From Lederbergia galactosidilytica (lineage in GTDB: Bacteria > Bacillota > Bacilli > Bacillales > Bacillaceae_C), in contig NZ_JAGGKH010000012.1 in NCBI RefSeq assembly GCF_017873565.1, forward strand, positions 62,001 to 126,000: a stretch of DNA of 64,000 nt, given 5' to 3'. The position numbers and the translations under genes are program-made. Shown here one piece after another: positions 48,109 through 57,577 of this stretch. The notes under the pieces are model-generated. The model was not told the DNA's origin, did not search any database, and was given only the letters and a program-made list of their open reading frames with translations. How positions within the stretch are numbered: the stretch's first letter is position 1; the number at the start of each line of letters is the position of its first letter.

Positions 48109-49266
48109 TCACCACTCTGCAATCGTTCCGTCTTTATGTCTCCATACTGGATTTCTCCATTTATGACCGATTTTTTCCTTTTGTTTAACATAGTCTTCAT
48201 TTATTTTAATCCCAAGGCCAGGTTCTGACAGGTTTGCAACAGATCCGGCCTTATATTCGAACACAGATGAATCTTCAAGATAGTCCAATAAGTCACTTTC
48301 CTCATTATAATGAATGCCTAAGCTTTGTTCTTGAATGAACACATTATGTGCTGTGGCATCTACTTGTAAACATGCTGCCAATGCAATCGGTCCAAGTGGG
48401 CAATGTGGAGCAACAGCCACATCATATGCCTCTGCCATGGCGAAGATTTTTTTACATTCGGTGATCCCACCCGCATGTGACAAATCCGGCTGAATAATAT
48501 CCACATAACCATCTGATAATAACTTTTTAAAATCCCATCTTGAAAACATTCTCTCCCCTGTTGCTATCGGGATTGTGGTAGCATGAGCTATTTCACGAAG
48601 GGCTTCATTATTTTCAGGTAACACAGGCTCTTCCAAGAACATTGGGCGATACGGCTCCAGTTCCTTCGCTAAGTATTTAGCCATTGGTTTGTGGACACGC
48701 CCGTGAAAATCAATCCCTATTCCAAAGTCATCGCCGACTGCCTCTCTTACCTTTGCCACCCTTTCAATCACTTCATCCATTTTTTTAAATGAATCAATGT
48801 ATTGTAGTTCTTCCGTGGCATTCATTTTAACCGCTGTAAACCCAGCCTCTGCTTTTTCTTTAGCTCCTATTGCTACATCCACAGGACGGTCGCCACCTAT
48901 CCAGGAATATACCCGCACACTATCTCTACATGCTCCGCCTAACAACTCATAGATGGGTGTTTGATAATACTTTCCTTTTATATCCCATAACGCTTGGTCA
49001 ATGCCTGCAATCGCACTCATCAGAATAGGTCCGCCACGATAAAAGCCGGCTCTATACATCACTTGCCAATGATCCTCTATCCGCATTGGATCTTTGCCAA
49101 TCAAATAATCACTTAGCTCCTCAACAGCCGCTTTGACCGTATGTGCTCTTCCTTCAACAACTGGTTCTCCCCAGCCAACAAGACCATTATCCGTCTCGAT
49201 CTTTAAAAATAACCATCGAGGAGGAACAATAAAACATTCCATATTTATTATTTTCACTGTCTCCAT
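48109..49266 (-). CDS. dgoD: D-galactonate dehydratase
   Basis: 385 residues of the enolase superfamily (mandelate racemase group). It dehydrates D-galactonate to 2-keto-3-deoxy-galactonate. It resembles E. coli DgoD closely from memory: [40 protein letters not shown] and [12 protein letters not shown]. Metal-ligand motifs are [21 protein letters not shown] and [13 protein letters not shown], with a catalytic histidine in VAPHCPLGP. It is the last gene of the operon. A relative acting on another sugar acid remains possible, but the linked kinase and aldolase agree with galactonate. Confidence 0.9.
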   Translation of the reverse strand: METVKIINMECFIVPPRWLFLKIETDNGLVGWGEPVVEGRAHTVKAAVEELSDYLIGKDPMRIEDHWQVMYRAGFYRGGPILMSAIAGIDQALWDIKGKYYQTPIYELLGGACRDSVRVYSWIGGDRPVDVAIGAKEKAEAGFTAVKMNATEELQYIDSFKKMDEVIERVAKVREAVGDDFGIGIDFHGRVHKPMAKYLAKELEPYRPMFLEEPVLPENNEALREIAHATTIPIATGERMFSRWDFKKLLSDGYVDIIQPDLSHAGGITECKKIFAMAEAYDVAVAPHCPLGPIALAACLQVDATAHNVFIQEQSLGIHYNEESDLLDYLEDSSVFEYKAGSVANLSEPGLGIKINEDYVKQKEKIGHKWRNPVWRHKDGTIAEW

Positions 49267-49371
49267 CTCCTCTTCTTATTTTTTCGATAAAGTGAATTAA
49301 CAACTTTTTCTCCTCGAATTCCTGAAGTAAGAATCCTACTACCAGTTTAGCTAGATTAATATACTTGATCT

Positions 49372-50007
49372 TTACTGTTCACTCTCCAACGCTTTTACAA
49401 ATTGTCTTGCTTTTTCAGATATTCGCGCTAACGATTCGGCTGTAAAAGGTTCATTAGCGTTTACGAGGGAACCACCAATTCCAAATCCAGCAGCACCTGC
49501 TTGTAAAAAGCCTTTGATATTATCAAGATCCACTCCCCCTGTAGCAAGTAATGGTATGAATGGCAACGGTCCCTGAATCGCTTTGATATAATCCGCTCCT
49601 ACAAGAGCAGGAAATAACTTAATCATATCTGCCCCCTGTTCATAGGCAGTCAGTATTTCGGTTGGTGTCAGTGCACCCGGTATGCTGACCACACCATATC
49701 TTTTAGTCAGCTTGATTGTTTCAAGATTTACGGTAGGTGATAATATGAATTTGGCTCCCGCAGAAATGGCCAGCTGCGCAGACTCCGGATCTAGGACAGT
49801 TCCAGCACCAACAAGTATTTCATCTCCAAGCTCATTGGCCACTCTTTCAATCGCGTATAGGGCCCCTGGTGAATTCAAAGTAACTTCAATGATGCTTATA
49901 CCGCCTTTTTGTAGTGCTTTCGAAATTTCTATTACGTGATCCGCAGGCACATTTCTTAGAATCGCAATCAACTTTTTATCTAAAATCAGCGATTTAACAT
50001 CCATCAT
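49372..50007 (-). CDS. 2-keto-3-deoxy-6-phospho-gluconate/galactonate aldolase
   Basis: 211 residues. It cleaves 2-keto-3-deoxy-6-phospho sugar acids to pyruvate and glyceraldehyde 3-phosphate. Family motifs are VIEVTLNSPGA with the catalytic glutamate, GAGTVLDPESAQLAISAGA, FILSPTVN, and MIKLFPALVGADYIKA with the Schiff-base lysine. It lies 24 bases after the kinase gene and about 105 bases before dgoD in transcription order. KDPG and KDPGal enzymes cannot be separated by sequence reading alone; dgoD next door favours KDPGal. Confidence 0.92.
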   Translation of the reverse strand: MMDVKSLILDKKLIAILRNVPADHVIEISKALQKGGISIIEVTLNSPGALYAIERVANELGDEILVGAGTVLDPESAQLAISAGAKFILSPTVNLETIKLTKRYGVVSIPGALTPTEILTAYEQGADMIKLFPALVGADYIKAIQGPLPFIPLLATGGVDLDNIKGFLQAGAAGFGIGGSLVNANEPFTAESLARISEKARQFVKALESEQ

Positions 50008-50031
50008 GTGAACATTCCCCTTTATCCGGAT

Positions 50032-50985
50032 TTATCTTGATACATCTTGTCCGTCATTCAATTGAGTAAATTTCTTCAGCTGTTCCCGGTCAGGCAAACC
50101 TTCCACATCACCAGAAACCGTTGCAACTAGTGCTCCCACAGCACATCCTCGTGCCACCGCCTCAGCCATTTCTAATTGATCTAACATTCCAGACAATAAG
50201 CCAGCCGCAAAGCCATCGCCTGCTCCAACAGGGTCTACTACTCTAGATATCTTGTAGGCAGGAGCGAATCCACACTCATCTCGACAAGAATAATAAGCAC
50301 CTTTTTCTCCGAGTTTCAACACTACGGTATCTATCCCCAACCTATGAAATTGTTTAACGATTTCATCTGGAGTACTTTTCCCTACTAAAAACTCTCCTTC
50401 CTCTATACCAGGCAGGAGGATATCAGCCTTTTCAGCAATCGCCAAAATCGTCTTTTTCGCTAGATCGTCATTCCATAATTTCTTTCTAATATTCGGGTCA
50501 AATACCACTTTCACCCCATGGAAGTTGGCAACCTCAATAGAATGAAAAATCGCTTCTCGGCAAGATTCACTTAAAGCTGGCGTAATCCCAGTCAAATACA
50601 AGTATTTTGCGCTTTTAACATATTCTTCATTAATGTCACGTCGTTCGATCGTACTGGCTGCAGAATTTTTCCGATAATAATAGATATGAACATCATTTTC
50701 ATTGATAACTTCCTTGAAAAATATTCCTGTCGCAATATTTTTCGTTTGTTTCACTTGCGAAATGTCTACTCCTTCTCCACGAACAAACTTGAGAATGGAG
50801 GCTCCAAATTCATCTTCTCCCACACGGCTAATCCAGCCTACTTGATGATTAAGTTTTGCTAGACCTATCAATGTATTCGTTTCTGCTCCAGCGATTCTAC
50901 TTGTGAATCTATTCGTATATCTCATCCGCCCAAAAGTATCTGGCATAAATGATACCATCGTCTCTCCAATGCCAACAACGTCCAT
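50032..50985 (-). CDS. PfkB family 2-keto-3-deoxy-sugar acid kinase
   Basis: About 317 residues. The PfkB motifs are AGAETNTLIGLAKLNHQVG and VVDPVGAGDGFAAGLLSG with the catalytic aspartate. GIGETMVSFMPD at the N-terminus is typical of KDG kinases. It would phosphorylate 2-keto-3-deoxy-galactonate or -gluconate made by the dehydratase. ATG 50985 has GGAGGTGGGGAG immediately upstream; the frame opens at GTG 51015. It is followed by the aldolase gene, with a 24-base gap. Confidence 0.88.
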   Translation of the reverse strand: MDVVGIGETMVSFMPDTFGRMRYTNRFTSRIAGAETNTLIGLAKLNHQVGWISRVGEDEFGASILKFVRGEGVDISQVKQTKNIATGIFFKEVINENDVHIYYYRKNSAASTIERRDINEEYVKSAKYLYLTGITPALSESCREAIFHSIEVANFHGVKVVFDPNIRKKLWNDDLAKKTILAIAEKADILLPGIEEGEFLVGKSTPDEIVKQFHRLGIDTVVLKLGEKGAYYSCRDECGFAPAYKISRVVDPVGAGDGFAAGLLSGMLDQLEMAEAVARGCAVGALVATVSGDVEGLPDREQLKKFTQLNDGQDVSR

Positions 50986-51041
50986 CTCCCCACCTCCATT
51001 TACACGTACTGCCACATAGTAAATTTACTCTCTTCGCTATT

Positions 51042-53885
51042 CTATTCATAATTCATTTCAATTAATGATCTAACTTTAAAAATTCCCAACAGCTCTCCTA
51101 CTGATATTCTCACCTCTGGTGAAAATTCCTTGCTTTGAATATATTGCAATATCTCAAAAAACAAATAATTGGCTTCTGGTCGTTTCATTGTTTCCCTATT
51201 TGCGAGATTGAATGTAGACACAAATAACTTTCCTTTTCCGACTTGCACTTCATAAGCATAAGCTAAATGTTTTGCCCGATTAAAATTATCAATTACTTCA
51301 ACAATCGGCTTCACTTTCGGCAGTAGCTCCATTCCCAATGCAACAGTATTATCGACAAGATGAAACCAATGCCAATCGGAATATTGATCATTTGGGAAGT
51401 TTTTCAATACCGGATGCTCATGAATCAACATTCCCATCGTTGTCCCTCTTTGTTGTGGAAACCAAATATAATTCCAAAATATCGGCAAATACTTTGTTAG
51501 CACCTCATCATATTGACGATCCTTTTGCGCCATAAGCCACACAGAACCACCATCAACTAAGTTTTGCAAAACATCTCTGGAGAGTTGGTCTGTAATGAGA
51601 AGATCTACATCCTCTTCTGCTTTAAAACTATGTTGTTCAATCCCGATCATCCCCTCTACCCTAGCACCATAAAGAACAGACCGAATCGCTCCAATATTTG
51701 TCCATATGCGTTCAGGATGTTGGGGCAATTTTTGCCGAGGAAACTCCCAGAAATCCCACTCATTTGTAACTGATTTTCCTTCATAATCTAAGCTTGCACT
51801 TAATGTCAGCCTTCGCGCTTCTTCACTTCGCAAAGGGACTCGCACTTTAATTATCTCCGTAATCCCATCCCCAGAAATGAATGATACTTCCTTCCTGCCT
51901 TTTTCAATCCTTTTATTATCTGCCTTCAATTCCCATAACAATATCGCTGAGGTGATAGGTTCTCCAAAATGAGAAACTTCAAGATCCGCTGAAAGGATTT
52001 CTCCCTGAAAGTACGTTCGCTTCTTTGCCCTCATTAATAAAATTGTTTGCTCATTAAATTGACGGAATTCCTCTGGCTTAACAATTTGTTTCGAATCCCA
52101 AAATACGTCCAAAATGCCAACCGTTGCATGACCTTGTCCAGGAAAGTCACGGATATCCAATAATTGAATACCAGCTAACCCGTTTGTTCTTCTTGCCTTT
52201 TCCATCGCTTCTTTTAAAGAACGCACAAGATGAATCCCCGTTGCATTAATGAAGTCCTGTACTCTTTCACTTACATTTTTCACTTCCAGTGTTTCATTGA
52301 TTGCTTCCAACCAATGCGGCTTTAAAATCCCTTTATATTTCTCCGCTTCAAAAGGGCGGACATACATAGTAAATTGTCCATGCTCATGAGCGATCAGTGG
52401 TTTATTCTCCAGTCTCGTAATCTCTTCATAGTCCAATGTAGTGTCTGGAAGAGCCGCATGTTCGATATTGTAAGGAGGATGCCAATTGAATGTCGGAGTA
52501 AAATAATCACCTTCCCGATCCAAACTCGGTAACTCTCCAAACCCTGTATTATCTGTATAAAGCCTTGAACAATCTAGTTTTCTTGCAAATTGGACCATTT
52601 CATTTAATTGTGGATGGCCTTCAGCACTGATTAACTCATTTCCCAACGATAACATAACAAAAGATGGGTGTAATTGGAGACTGCGAATGATGCGCTCTAG
52701 TTCTCTCTTTAAAAAACCATGTGTTTCATTGTTCGCACTCTTGCGTCGATTCAAGTATTGCTTACTCCAATGCGGTAATTCTGTTTGGACAAGCATCCCT
52801 TCAAGATCTGCCGCCTCCCAAAACGGTTTAGGTGGTGTCCAGCCATGAAGCCGCACATGATTAAATCCATAACCTTTTACTATCCTAAACTGCATTCTAT
52901 AATAATCTACATCCCATATTGGATATCCCGTTTGTGGGAAAATACAACAATCCACATATCCAGTTAGAAAAATAGGTTTGCCATTAAGTAAAATTTGTCT
53001 ACCTGCCGTTTCCAAATTCCTTAACCCAAAGGTAGTCTTTTTCACATCATATACTTCATCATGATGTCGTAAAATCAATTCCAATTCATATAGATAGGGA
53101 TTATCTGGTGACCAAAATATAGCCTTATCTCCAAGTTGAATGTGCAGATGTTGTTTGACAAAATGGCCATTTTTCTCCTCAGGAATTACTTCAAGAGCTT
53201 CAGCATCCATTATGCCGTCATGTTGAATCACTTTGGCTATTAGTGTCCATCCACTCATATCTTGACATTTCCTGCGATCAATTTTCACACGAAGCTCCAC
53301 ACTCTTCTTCTTTACATCTGGAATGAGATGAATGTCCTGAATGGTGTACGGCTTTTCAGTCTCCAAAGCAATACCACCAGTAATCCCACCCCAATTTGTA
53401 CTTGTATGATAAGAATGAATATGACTTTCATGGAGTGAATACTTCATCGTGTTATCAACACGTATAACAAATCGTTGTTTTTTCCCCGCTTGGATACAGG
53501 ATGTAATATCAAAACGATGATGACTGGAAAGACTTTCGCCTTTACCAACGAACATTCCATCAATCCATAATTCCGTATGCCAGCGGACTCCTCTAAGCAC
53601 TAAGAACACATATTGATCAGATACCTCTTCAGGCACGAATACATCCTTTACATACCAAGCTACTCCTTCATATTCCCTTTCTTTTTTCCACGTACCAATT
53701 GGTTCATGGTCTGTCTTTGAACCAAAACCTTGCTCTTCCCACGAACCAGTTGCATGAATTGTAGTTTCTGGCAAGTCTGCTCCTATTTCATAAAGCTGTA
53801 AAAGATCATTCGGATCTATAGTAAAATGCCAATTTTCACTCAAACTCACGGAGAAATTCTGTTCCTTCATCTTTTGTGAATGCAC
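51042..53885 (-). CDS. Glycoside hydrolase family 2 enzyme with an unusual C-terminal extension
   Basis: About 947 residues with no signal peptide, so cytoplasmic. The N-terminal jelly-roll has VRWHTELWIDGMFVGKGES, the immunoglobulin-like domain has SPDNPYLYELEL, and the TIM barrel has the acid/base glutamate about E417 in MLSLGNELIS and a likely nucleophile about E501 in LIAHEHGQF. The region after about residue 750 (DVDLLITDQLSRDVLQNLVD, GSVWLMAQ) resembles the amidotransferase-like domain attached to some GH2 and GH42 enzymes. GTG 53885 has AAGGAG eight bases upstream. The family includes beta-galactosidases and beta-glucuronidases; the galactonate genes downstream favour a galactoside. 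Confidence 0.85.
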   Translation of the reverse strand: MHSQKMKEQNFSVSLSENWHFTIDPNDLLQLYEIGADLPETTIHATGSWEEQGFGSKTDHEPIGTWKKEREYEGVAWYVKDVFVPEEVSDQYVFLVLRGVRWHTELWIDGMFVGKGESLSSHHRFDITSCIQAGKKQRFVIRVDNTMKYSLHESHIHSYHTSTNWGGITGGIALETEKPYTIQDIHLIPDVKKKSVELRVKIDRRKCQDMSGWTLIAKVIQHDGIMDAEALEVIPEEKNGHFVKQHLHIQLGDKAIFWSPDNPYLYELELILRHHDEVYDVKKTTFGLRNLETAGRQILLNGKPIFLTGYVDCCIFPQTGYPIWDVDYYRMQFRIVKGYGFNHVRLHGWTPPKPFWEAADLEGMLVQTELPHWSKQYLNRRKSANNETHGFLKRELERIIRSLQLHPSFVMLSLGNELISAEGHPQLNEMVQFARKLDCSRLYTDNTGFGELPSLDREGDYFTPTFNWHPPYNIEHAALPDTTLDYEEITRLENKPLIAHEHGQFTMYVRPFEAEKYKGILKPHWLEAINETLEVKNVSERVQDFINATGIHLVRSLKEAMEKARRTNGLAGIQLLDIRDFPGQGHATVGILDVFWDSKQIVKPEEFRQFNEQTILLMRAKKRTYFQGEILSADLEVSHFGEPITSAILLWELKADNKRIEKGRKEVSFISGDGITEIIKVRVPLRSEEARRLTLSASLDYEGKSVTNEWDFWEFPRQKLPQHPERIWTNIGAIRSVLYGARVEGMIGIEQHSFKAEEDVDLLITDQLSRDVLQNLVDGGSVWLMAQKDRQYDEVLTKYLPIFWNYIWFPQQRGTTMGMLIHEHPVLKNFPNDQYSDWHWFHLVDNTVALGMELLPKVKPIVEVIDNFNRAKHLAYAYEVQVGKGKLFVSTFNLANRETMKRPEANYLFFEILQYIQSKEFSPEVRISVGELLGIFKVRSLIEMNYE

Positions 53886-53971
53886 GTTCTTCACTCCTTC
53901 TTATCTGGAATGTAAATTTCATTATTAAAGAGAAATGCAAATAAAACGCTTCCATCTATACCTTTGATAGC

Positions 53972-53985
53972 ACTTTTAATATAGT
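53972..53985. promoter_or_regulatory. Candidate operator before the GH2 gene
   Basis: ACTTTTAATATAGT matches the core of the palindrome at 55054-55070 with one base inserted. It lies 87 bases upstream of the GH2 start, in a 229-base gap after the SDR gene, and suggests a second regulated promoter within the operon. Confidence 0.45.
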
Positions 53986-54114
53986 TAAGCTTACATCGAC
54001 AGATATTTCTTTCAATTGGTCAACTAATTTGTAGATTGTTTAGTTCTATCTCATACTCCTTCACCAAACATCACTATAGTATTGATTACCAGTTCAAAAA
54101 AGTGAATTTCTTAC

Positions 54115-54900
54115 TCAACATAATTTCGAATGATACAACCTAGAAGACAGGCCTCCATCCATTACAATCGCTTCACCCGTTACCATAGCAGACTCTGCAG
54201 ATGCTAGGTAAACGGCCATATCACCAATATCTTCAGGGGTGCAAATTTTTTGTAATGGATGCAATTGCAATACCTCTTGGTGAATCAATTCCTTATCACT
54301 CTTTTCAGCCAACCATCTCTGATAATGCGGAGTATTCGTAAATCCGGGACAAATCGAATTTACCCTAATCCCATATTGTCCTAAGCTAAGCGCCATACTT
54401 TTAGTCATTGCATTTACCCCACCTTTAGCAGCAGCGTATATTTCCGAATCTGGAAGAGTCGCAAATGCGTGATTGGATGAAATATTGATGATCGATCCTT
54501 TACTTTGCTTTTTCATGTATGGCATTACATATTTGCTGCATAAAAATGGCCCTCTTAAATCAATATTTATTAAGTTGTTCCAATCATCGATTGTGGCTTC
54601 TTCTAAGGTTTTAAAAACAGTAATCCCTGCGTTATTGACAAGCGCATCAATTTGCCCAAAACGTGATATTGTTTCCTGTACCATATTTTGAATACTCGTC
54701 TCCATAGCCACATCTGTTTGAATAAACACCGCGTTGCCATTATTTTTCTGTAGCTCTTTCACAGTGTTAATCCCTTCTTCAGATTGATCTGTAGCTATGA
54801 CTACAGTAGCCCCCTCCTCCATAAATCGTTTAGCTATCCCTTTGCCAATTCCACTGCCTGCACCGGTCACTATCGCGACCTGGTCATTGAGACGACTCAA
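54115..54900 (-). CDS. Short-chain dehydrogenase, candidate galactose or sugar-acid dehydrogenase
   Basis: 261 residues of classical SDR type. The cofactor motif is VAIVTGAGSGIGKGIAKRFM, with LVNNAGITVF, the catalytic serine in IINISSNHA, YAAAKGGVNAMTKSMALSLG with the catalytic tyrosine and lysine, and ICPGFTNTPHY. The end VMDGGLSSRLYH is usual. It starts at TTG 54900 after GGGGGG. It is the first gene of the GH2-kinase-aldolase-dgoD operon under a strong promoter. A galactose 1-dehydrogenase role would complete an oxidative galactose route, but this is inference. Confidence 0.85.
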   Translation of the reverse strand: MSRLNDQVAIVTGAGSGIGKGIAKRFMEEGATVVIATDQSEEGINTVKELQKNNGNAVFIQTDVAMETSIQNMVQETISRFGQIDALVNNAGITVFKTLEEATIDDWNNLINIDLRGPFLCSKYVMPYMKKQSKGSIINISSNHAFATLPDSEIYAAAKGGVNAMTKSMALSLGQYGIRVNSICPGFTNTPHYQRWLAEKSDKELIHQEVLQLHPLQKICTPEDIGDMAVYLASAESAMVTGEAIVMDGGLSSRLYHSKLC

Positions 54901-55041
54901 TAAATATCCCCCCTATTTACGATTTTCGGGCATTACTTTCCCTTTCCCAGCGTTTCATCATCATTGCTCGTTTCTAAAGGTAACTTCCTTGACTCTATGC
55001 CTCCCCCTTCAGTTTGATAGCGTTATCATACTATTCTTTTC

Positions 55042-55071
55042 ATTATAGTAAGGTGACTTTAATATAGTCAA
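55042..55071 (-). promoter_or_regulatory. Sigma-A promoter and overlapping operator of the SDR-GH2-dgoD operon
   Basis: On the minus strand TTGACT, 18 bases and TATAAT make a near-consensus promoter. TGACTTTAATATAGTCA (55054-55070) is a palindrome with TGACT/AGTCA arms covering the -35 box and spacer. The related site at 53972-53985 suggests a common repressor, most likely the divergent ROK protein. Confidence 0.7.
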
Positions 55072-55182
55072 TGTTTTCTAGTTAGTTTTTAGAACTTTAT
55101 TTTAATATGAATTTTGAAGGTGAAGAAAAAACCCTGTCAAATTAATAATCCCCCATCATATATATGAAAAGTTTAATAAATT

Positions 55183-55207
55183 AGTTGTTATCAACTCTTC
55201 GATATAA
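55183..55207 (+). promoter_or_regulatory. Possible ROK-gene promoter region with a small palindrome
   Basis: AGTTG (55183-55187) and CAACT (55192-55196) flank TTAT. A TATAAT at 55202-55207 could be a -10 box, though no good -35 sits at standard spacing. It would transcribe the structured region and the ROK gene. Confidence 0.35.
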
Positions 55208-55224
55208 TAAACTTACTTTACATA

Positions 55225-55412
55225 AAAGGTAAACTCCATCAGTGGAGGCTTTGGTATGCAGGACGCAGGTCATGTAAGCAGTTTCCCCAAGTGGTGGTCT
55301 GCATCCCTCTGTTCCCACCGGCTGTTCTTTGAACCAATCGGGCTTTATCCGACACCTTCACTTCCCCGTCTTTCCTAAAACCTTAAGTTGGAGTATTACT
55401 GTCCATTAACGC
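55225..55412 (+). mobile_element. Structured RNA-like region, probable insertion-element right-end remnant
   Basis: A compact set of paired elements lies between a possible promoter and the ROK gene: CTCC...GGAG at 55234-55246, ATGCAG...CTGCAT spanning about 55256-55306, and several GC-rich stems up to the CCCGTCTTTCC region. It ends in AAGTTGGAGTATTACTGTCC, which I recall from right ends of Bacillus IS605-like elements. It has no open frame. It could instead be a genuine 5' leader of the ROK gene. Confidence 0.4.
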
Positions 55413-55438
55413 GAAATAAGTAAGAGGAGTTATAGATC

Positions 55439-56677
55439 ATGCTGACTAAACCGAAAAAAATAAGTAAAAGTCTTATGAAACAACTGAATCAAAAACTAGT
55501 TCTGCAAATTTTAAAAGATCATGCAAATGCTTCCAAATCTGAATTAGCAAAGATCACCGGGTTAACTATTCCAGGTGTTTCAGAGATTATCCATGAGTTA
55601 GAACACTACCAGTTGATCAAAAATATCGGCGAGTCACCGATTAAACGAGGCCGCTCTCCGGTAATGTATGAAATCAATAAAGATTCTTTCAAAGTTATTG
55701 GAGTAACAATTCGTTCCAAATCAATCAGAGTAGGTTTATTTAATACGTTAGGTGAGAGATTATTATTTTCGGAGGAAAACCTTCCAGAGGACACTTCACC
55801 AAACAATATAATGGATTATGTTGCAATATTGGTAAGACAGCTTCTTAAAGATTCTAAGATGAGTTTTTCCGATATTAATGGGATCGGTTTAGGGATGCAT
55901 GGAATCGTTAACCCTATCAAGGGGATTTCTATTTATCCACCTCATTTAAATTGGAGAAATATACCCGTTAAGCAAATGCTAGAGGAGAAACTAAATATAC
56001 CAGTTATCATCGACAATGATTGTAATACACTAGCTCTTGCTGAATACTGGTTTGGTGATGGAGAAAATTTAAATTCCTTTATTACATTAAATGTAGATTA
56101 CGGAATTGGCGCAGGCATCATGATTAATGGGCAATTATTTCATGGGAGCAATTTTGGTGCGGGCCAAATTGGCCATACAATCGTTCAAGACAATGGCTCA
56201 CTTTGCTCTTGCGGTAATTACGGCTGTCTTGAAACGATCTCAAGTGAACTTTCCATCATTGAAAAAGTGAAAATCAAAATCAAAAAAGGCTTTCCAAGTC
56301 TCATTACTGAAATTGCCAAAAGTCCCGACCATATTACTCTCAACCATCTCTATGAAGCAGCCAAGCAAAATGATCAGCTCGCCTTATCCATATTGGAGAC
56401 GGCTTCAAGATACTTAGGAATCGGCATTTCCACATTGGTGAATGTATTTAATCCAGAGAAAGTCATATTAACGGGAGGAATACTTCGCGGGCAAGATGCA
56501 GTCATGCAGCCATTAACAGAATCATTTCACACTCACGCATTATTAACGAACATCGACCATTTAGAAATAGTCCAATCCAAACTTGGTCAACAAGCTGGTG
56601 TTCTTGGAGCAGCCACACTCTGGATCAACGAGCTGTTTAAAGGTGAGCTTCCATTGTCGAGTTTAAAATCCAATTAG
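55439..56677 (+). CDS. ROK family transcriptional regulator (XylR/NagC type)
   Basis: 412 residues. The N-terminal winged helix (about 15-75) reads NASKSELAKITGLTIPGVSE. The ROK sugar-kinase-like domain has DNDCNTLALAEYWFGDG, LNVDYGIGAGIMINGQL, the zinc motif CSCGNYGCLE and GAGQIGHT. ATG 55439 has AGAGGAG upstream. It is divergent from the SDR-GH2-dgoD operon and is the likely repressor of the promoter at 55042-55071, with galactose or a galactoside as possible inducer. It ends at a strong terminator. Confidence 0.92.
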   Translation: MLTKPKKISKSLMKQLNQKLVLQILKDHANASKSELAKITGLTIPGVSEIIHELEHYQLIKNIGESPIKRGRSPVMYEINKDSFKVIGVTIRSKSIRVGLFNTLGERLLFSEENLPEDTSPNNIMDYVAILVRQLLKDSKMSFSDINGIGLGMHGIVNPIKGISIYPPHLNWRNIPVKQMLEEKLNIPVIIDNDCNTLALAEYWFGDGENLNSFITLNVDYGIGAGIMINGQLFHGSNFGAGQIGHTIVQDNGSLCSCGNYGCLETISSELSIIEKVKIKIKKGFPSLITEIAKSPDHITLNHLYEAAKQNDQLALSILETASRYLGIGISTLVNVFNPEKVILTGGILRGQDAVMQPLTESFHTHALLTNIDHLEIVQSKLGQQAGVLGAATLWINELFKGELPLSSLKSN

Positions 56678-56724
56678 CTTACTTAAGCCCAATTGGCAAC
56701 TTCCAAACTTTAATAACTTTCCGT

Positions 56725-56767
56725 GAGCGTCATAGAAAATTGAATACCTTCTATAACGCTCTTTTTT
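56725..56767 (+). terminator. Intrinsic terminator of the ROK gene
   Basis: GAGCGT with ATAGAA pairs with TTCTAT and ACGCTC, about 12 base pairs with a bulge, and is followed by TTTTTT. Confidence 0.9.
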
Positions 56768-56810
56768 AGATAAATTCCTTTGCATTGGAGCAAGGTTAAT
56801 TTTCTTAAAA

Positions 56811-57164
56811 CTAATCAACCATCAGCATTTGCCACCCCTCATCTTCATTCCACATCGCGTCTAGATCATCAAGATGGACATGCCATTCCCCGCCAGCAAT
56901 CACTCTTCTAATTTCCGTAAGACATGATAACCAGTAGTATAAAGCAGCCAACATATCCTCAATATCTTCGGAGAAAGGTAACTTTGTTGCGCCTTCGAAG
57001 ATTATCGCTGGCTCCGAATCATCCCTTTCATAAACACAGAAAGTTTCCCCGCTCTCTTTCAGTTCAAAATGATCATTATACTTGGCCACAATCACATTTA
57101 CTTGTTGTTCTTCAGCTGACATAGGAGTGTTTCTTTCACATGTATAATAAATTGAAACGCCCAT
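56811..57164 (-). CDS. Small acidic protein of unknown function
   Basis: 117 residues, acidic, with no membrane segment. Visible segments are VNVIVAKYNDHFELKESG, ALYYWLSCLTEIRRVIAGGE and HLDDLDAMWNEDEGWQMLMV. I do not recognise the family; the composition fits a small cytoplasmic protein such as an immunity-like or stress-related one. ATG 57164 has AGGAGGAG upstream at eight bases, which strongly supports translation; an in-frame GTG nine bases earlier lies inside that site. It stands alone between convergent and divergent neighbours. Confidence 0.7.
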   Translation of the reverse strand: MGVSIYYTCERNTPMSAEEQQVNVIVAKYNDHFELKESGETFCVYERDDSEPAIIFEGATKLPFSEDIEDMLAALYYWLSCLTEIRRVIAGGEWHVHLDDLDAMWNEDEGWQMLMVD

Positions 57165-57173
57165 TTCTATCAC

Positions 57174-57577
57174 TCCTCCTATTTTAAAGAGAACTTTACA
57201 TTCATCATTCTGTACCCTTGTTCTATCCTTAACTATACTTAAATTATCCTAAAAAAGACTTAGTGGTGGATCATTCATCATACTATTTTGAAGTTAAAAA
57301 ACTCCTCTTTATTTTTCCTCCTATCTGTTCCATTTCCTGTTCATTTCGAGCGATACTTGATTTGACCATCTATTTTGGAAACTGCCCTCACCATATATCG
57401 AGAACTGCTATTAATAGTTGATATTCCGGAATTCCCCTTTTATTTACACTACATTCCTTCCCTTCTAACGTTCCCTGTTCCGAGTACCACCAAATTATAT
57501 ATTTCCTTCTCCGCATAAATTACATTTAATGACAGAGAATAATTAGGAAGAAGATTCGTTAAATTGGAGGGTCCATT
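57174..57577. other. Intergenic stretch with no supported gene
   Basis: About 400 AT-rich bases that should hold the promoters of the small acidic protein and the DUF3231 gene. No clear repeat or hairpin was seen. Confidence 0.5.

Noticed and set aside
55225-55412. Known metabolite riboswitch before the ROK gene
   Set aside because: No conserved core of a riboswitch class I know could be matched; the end resembles an insertion element instead.
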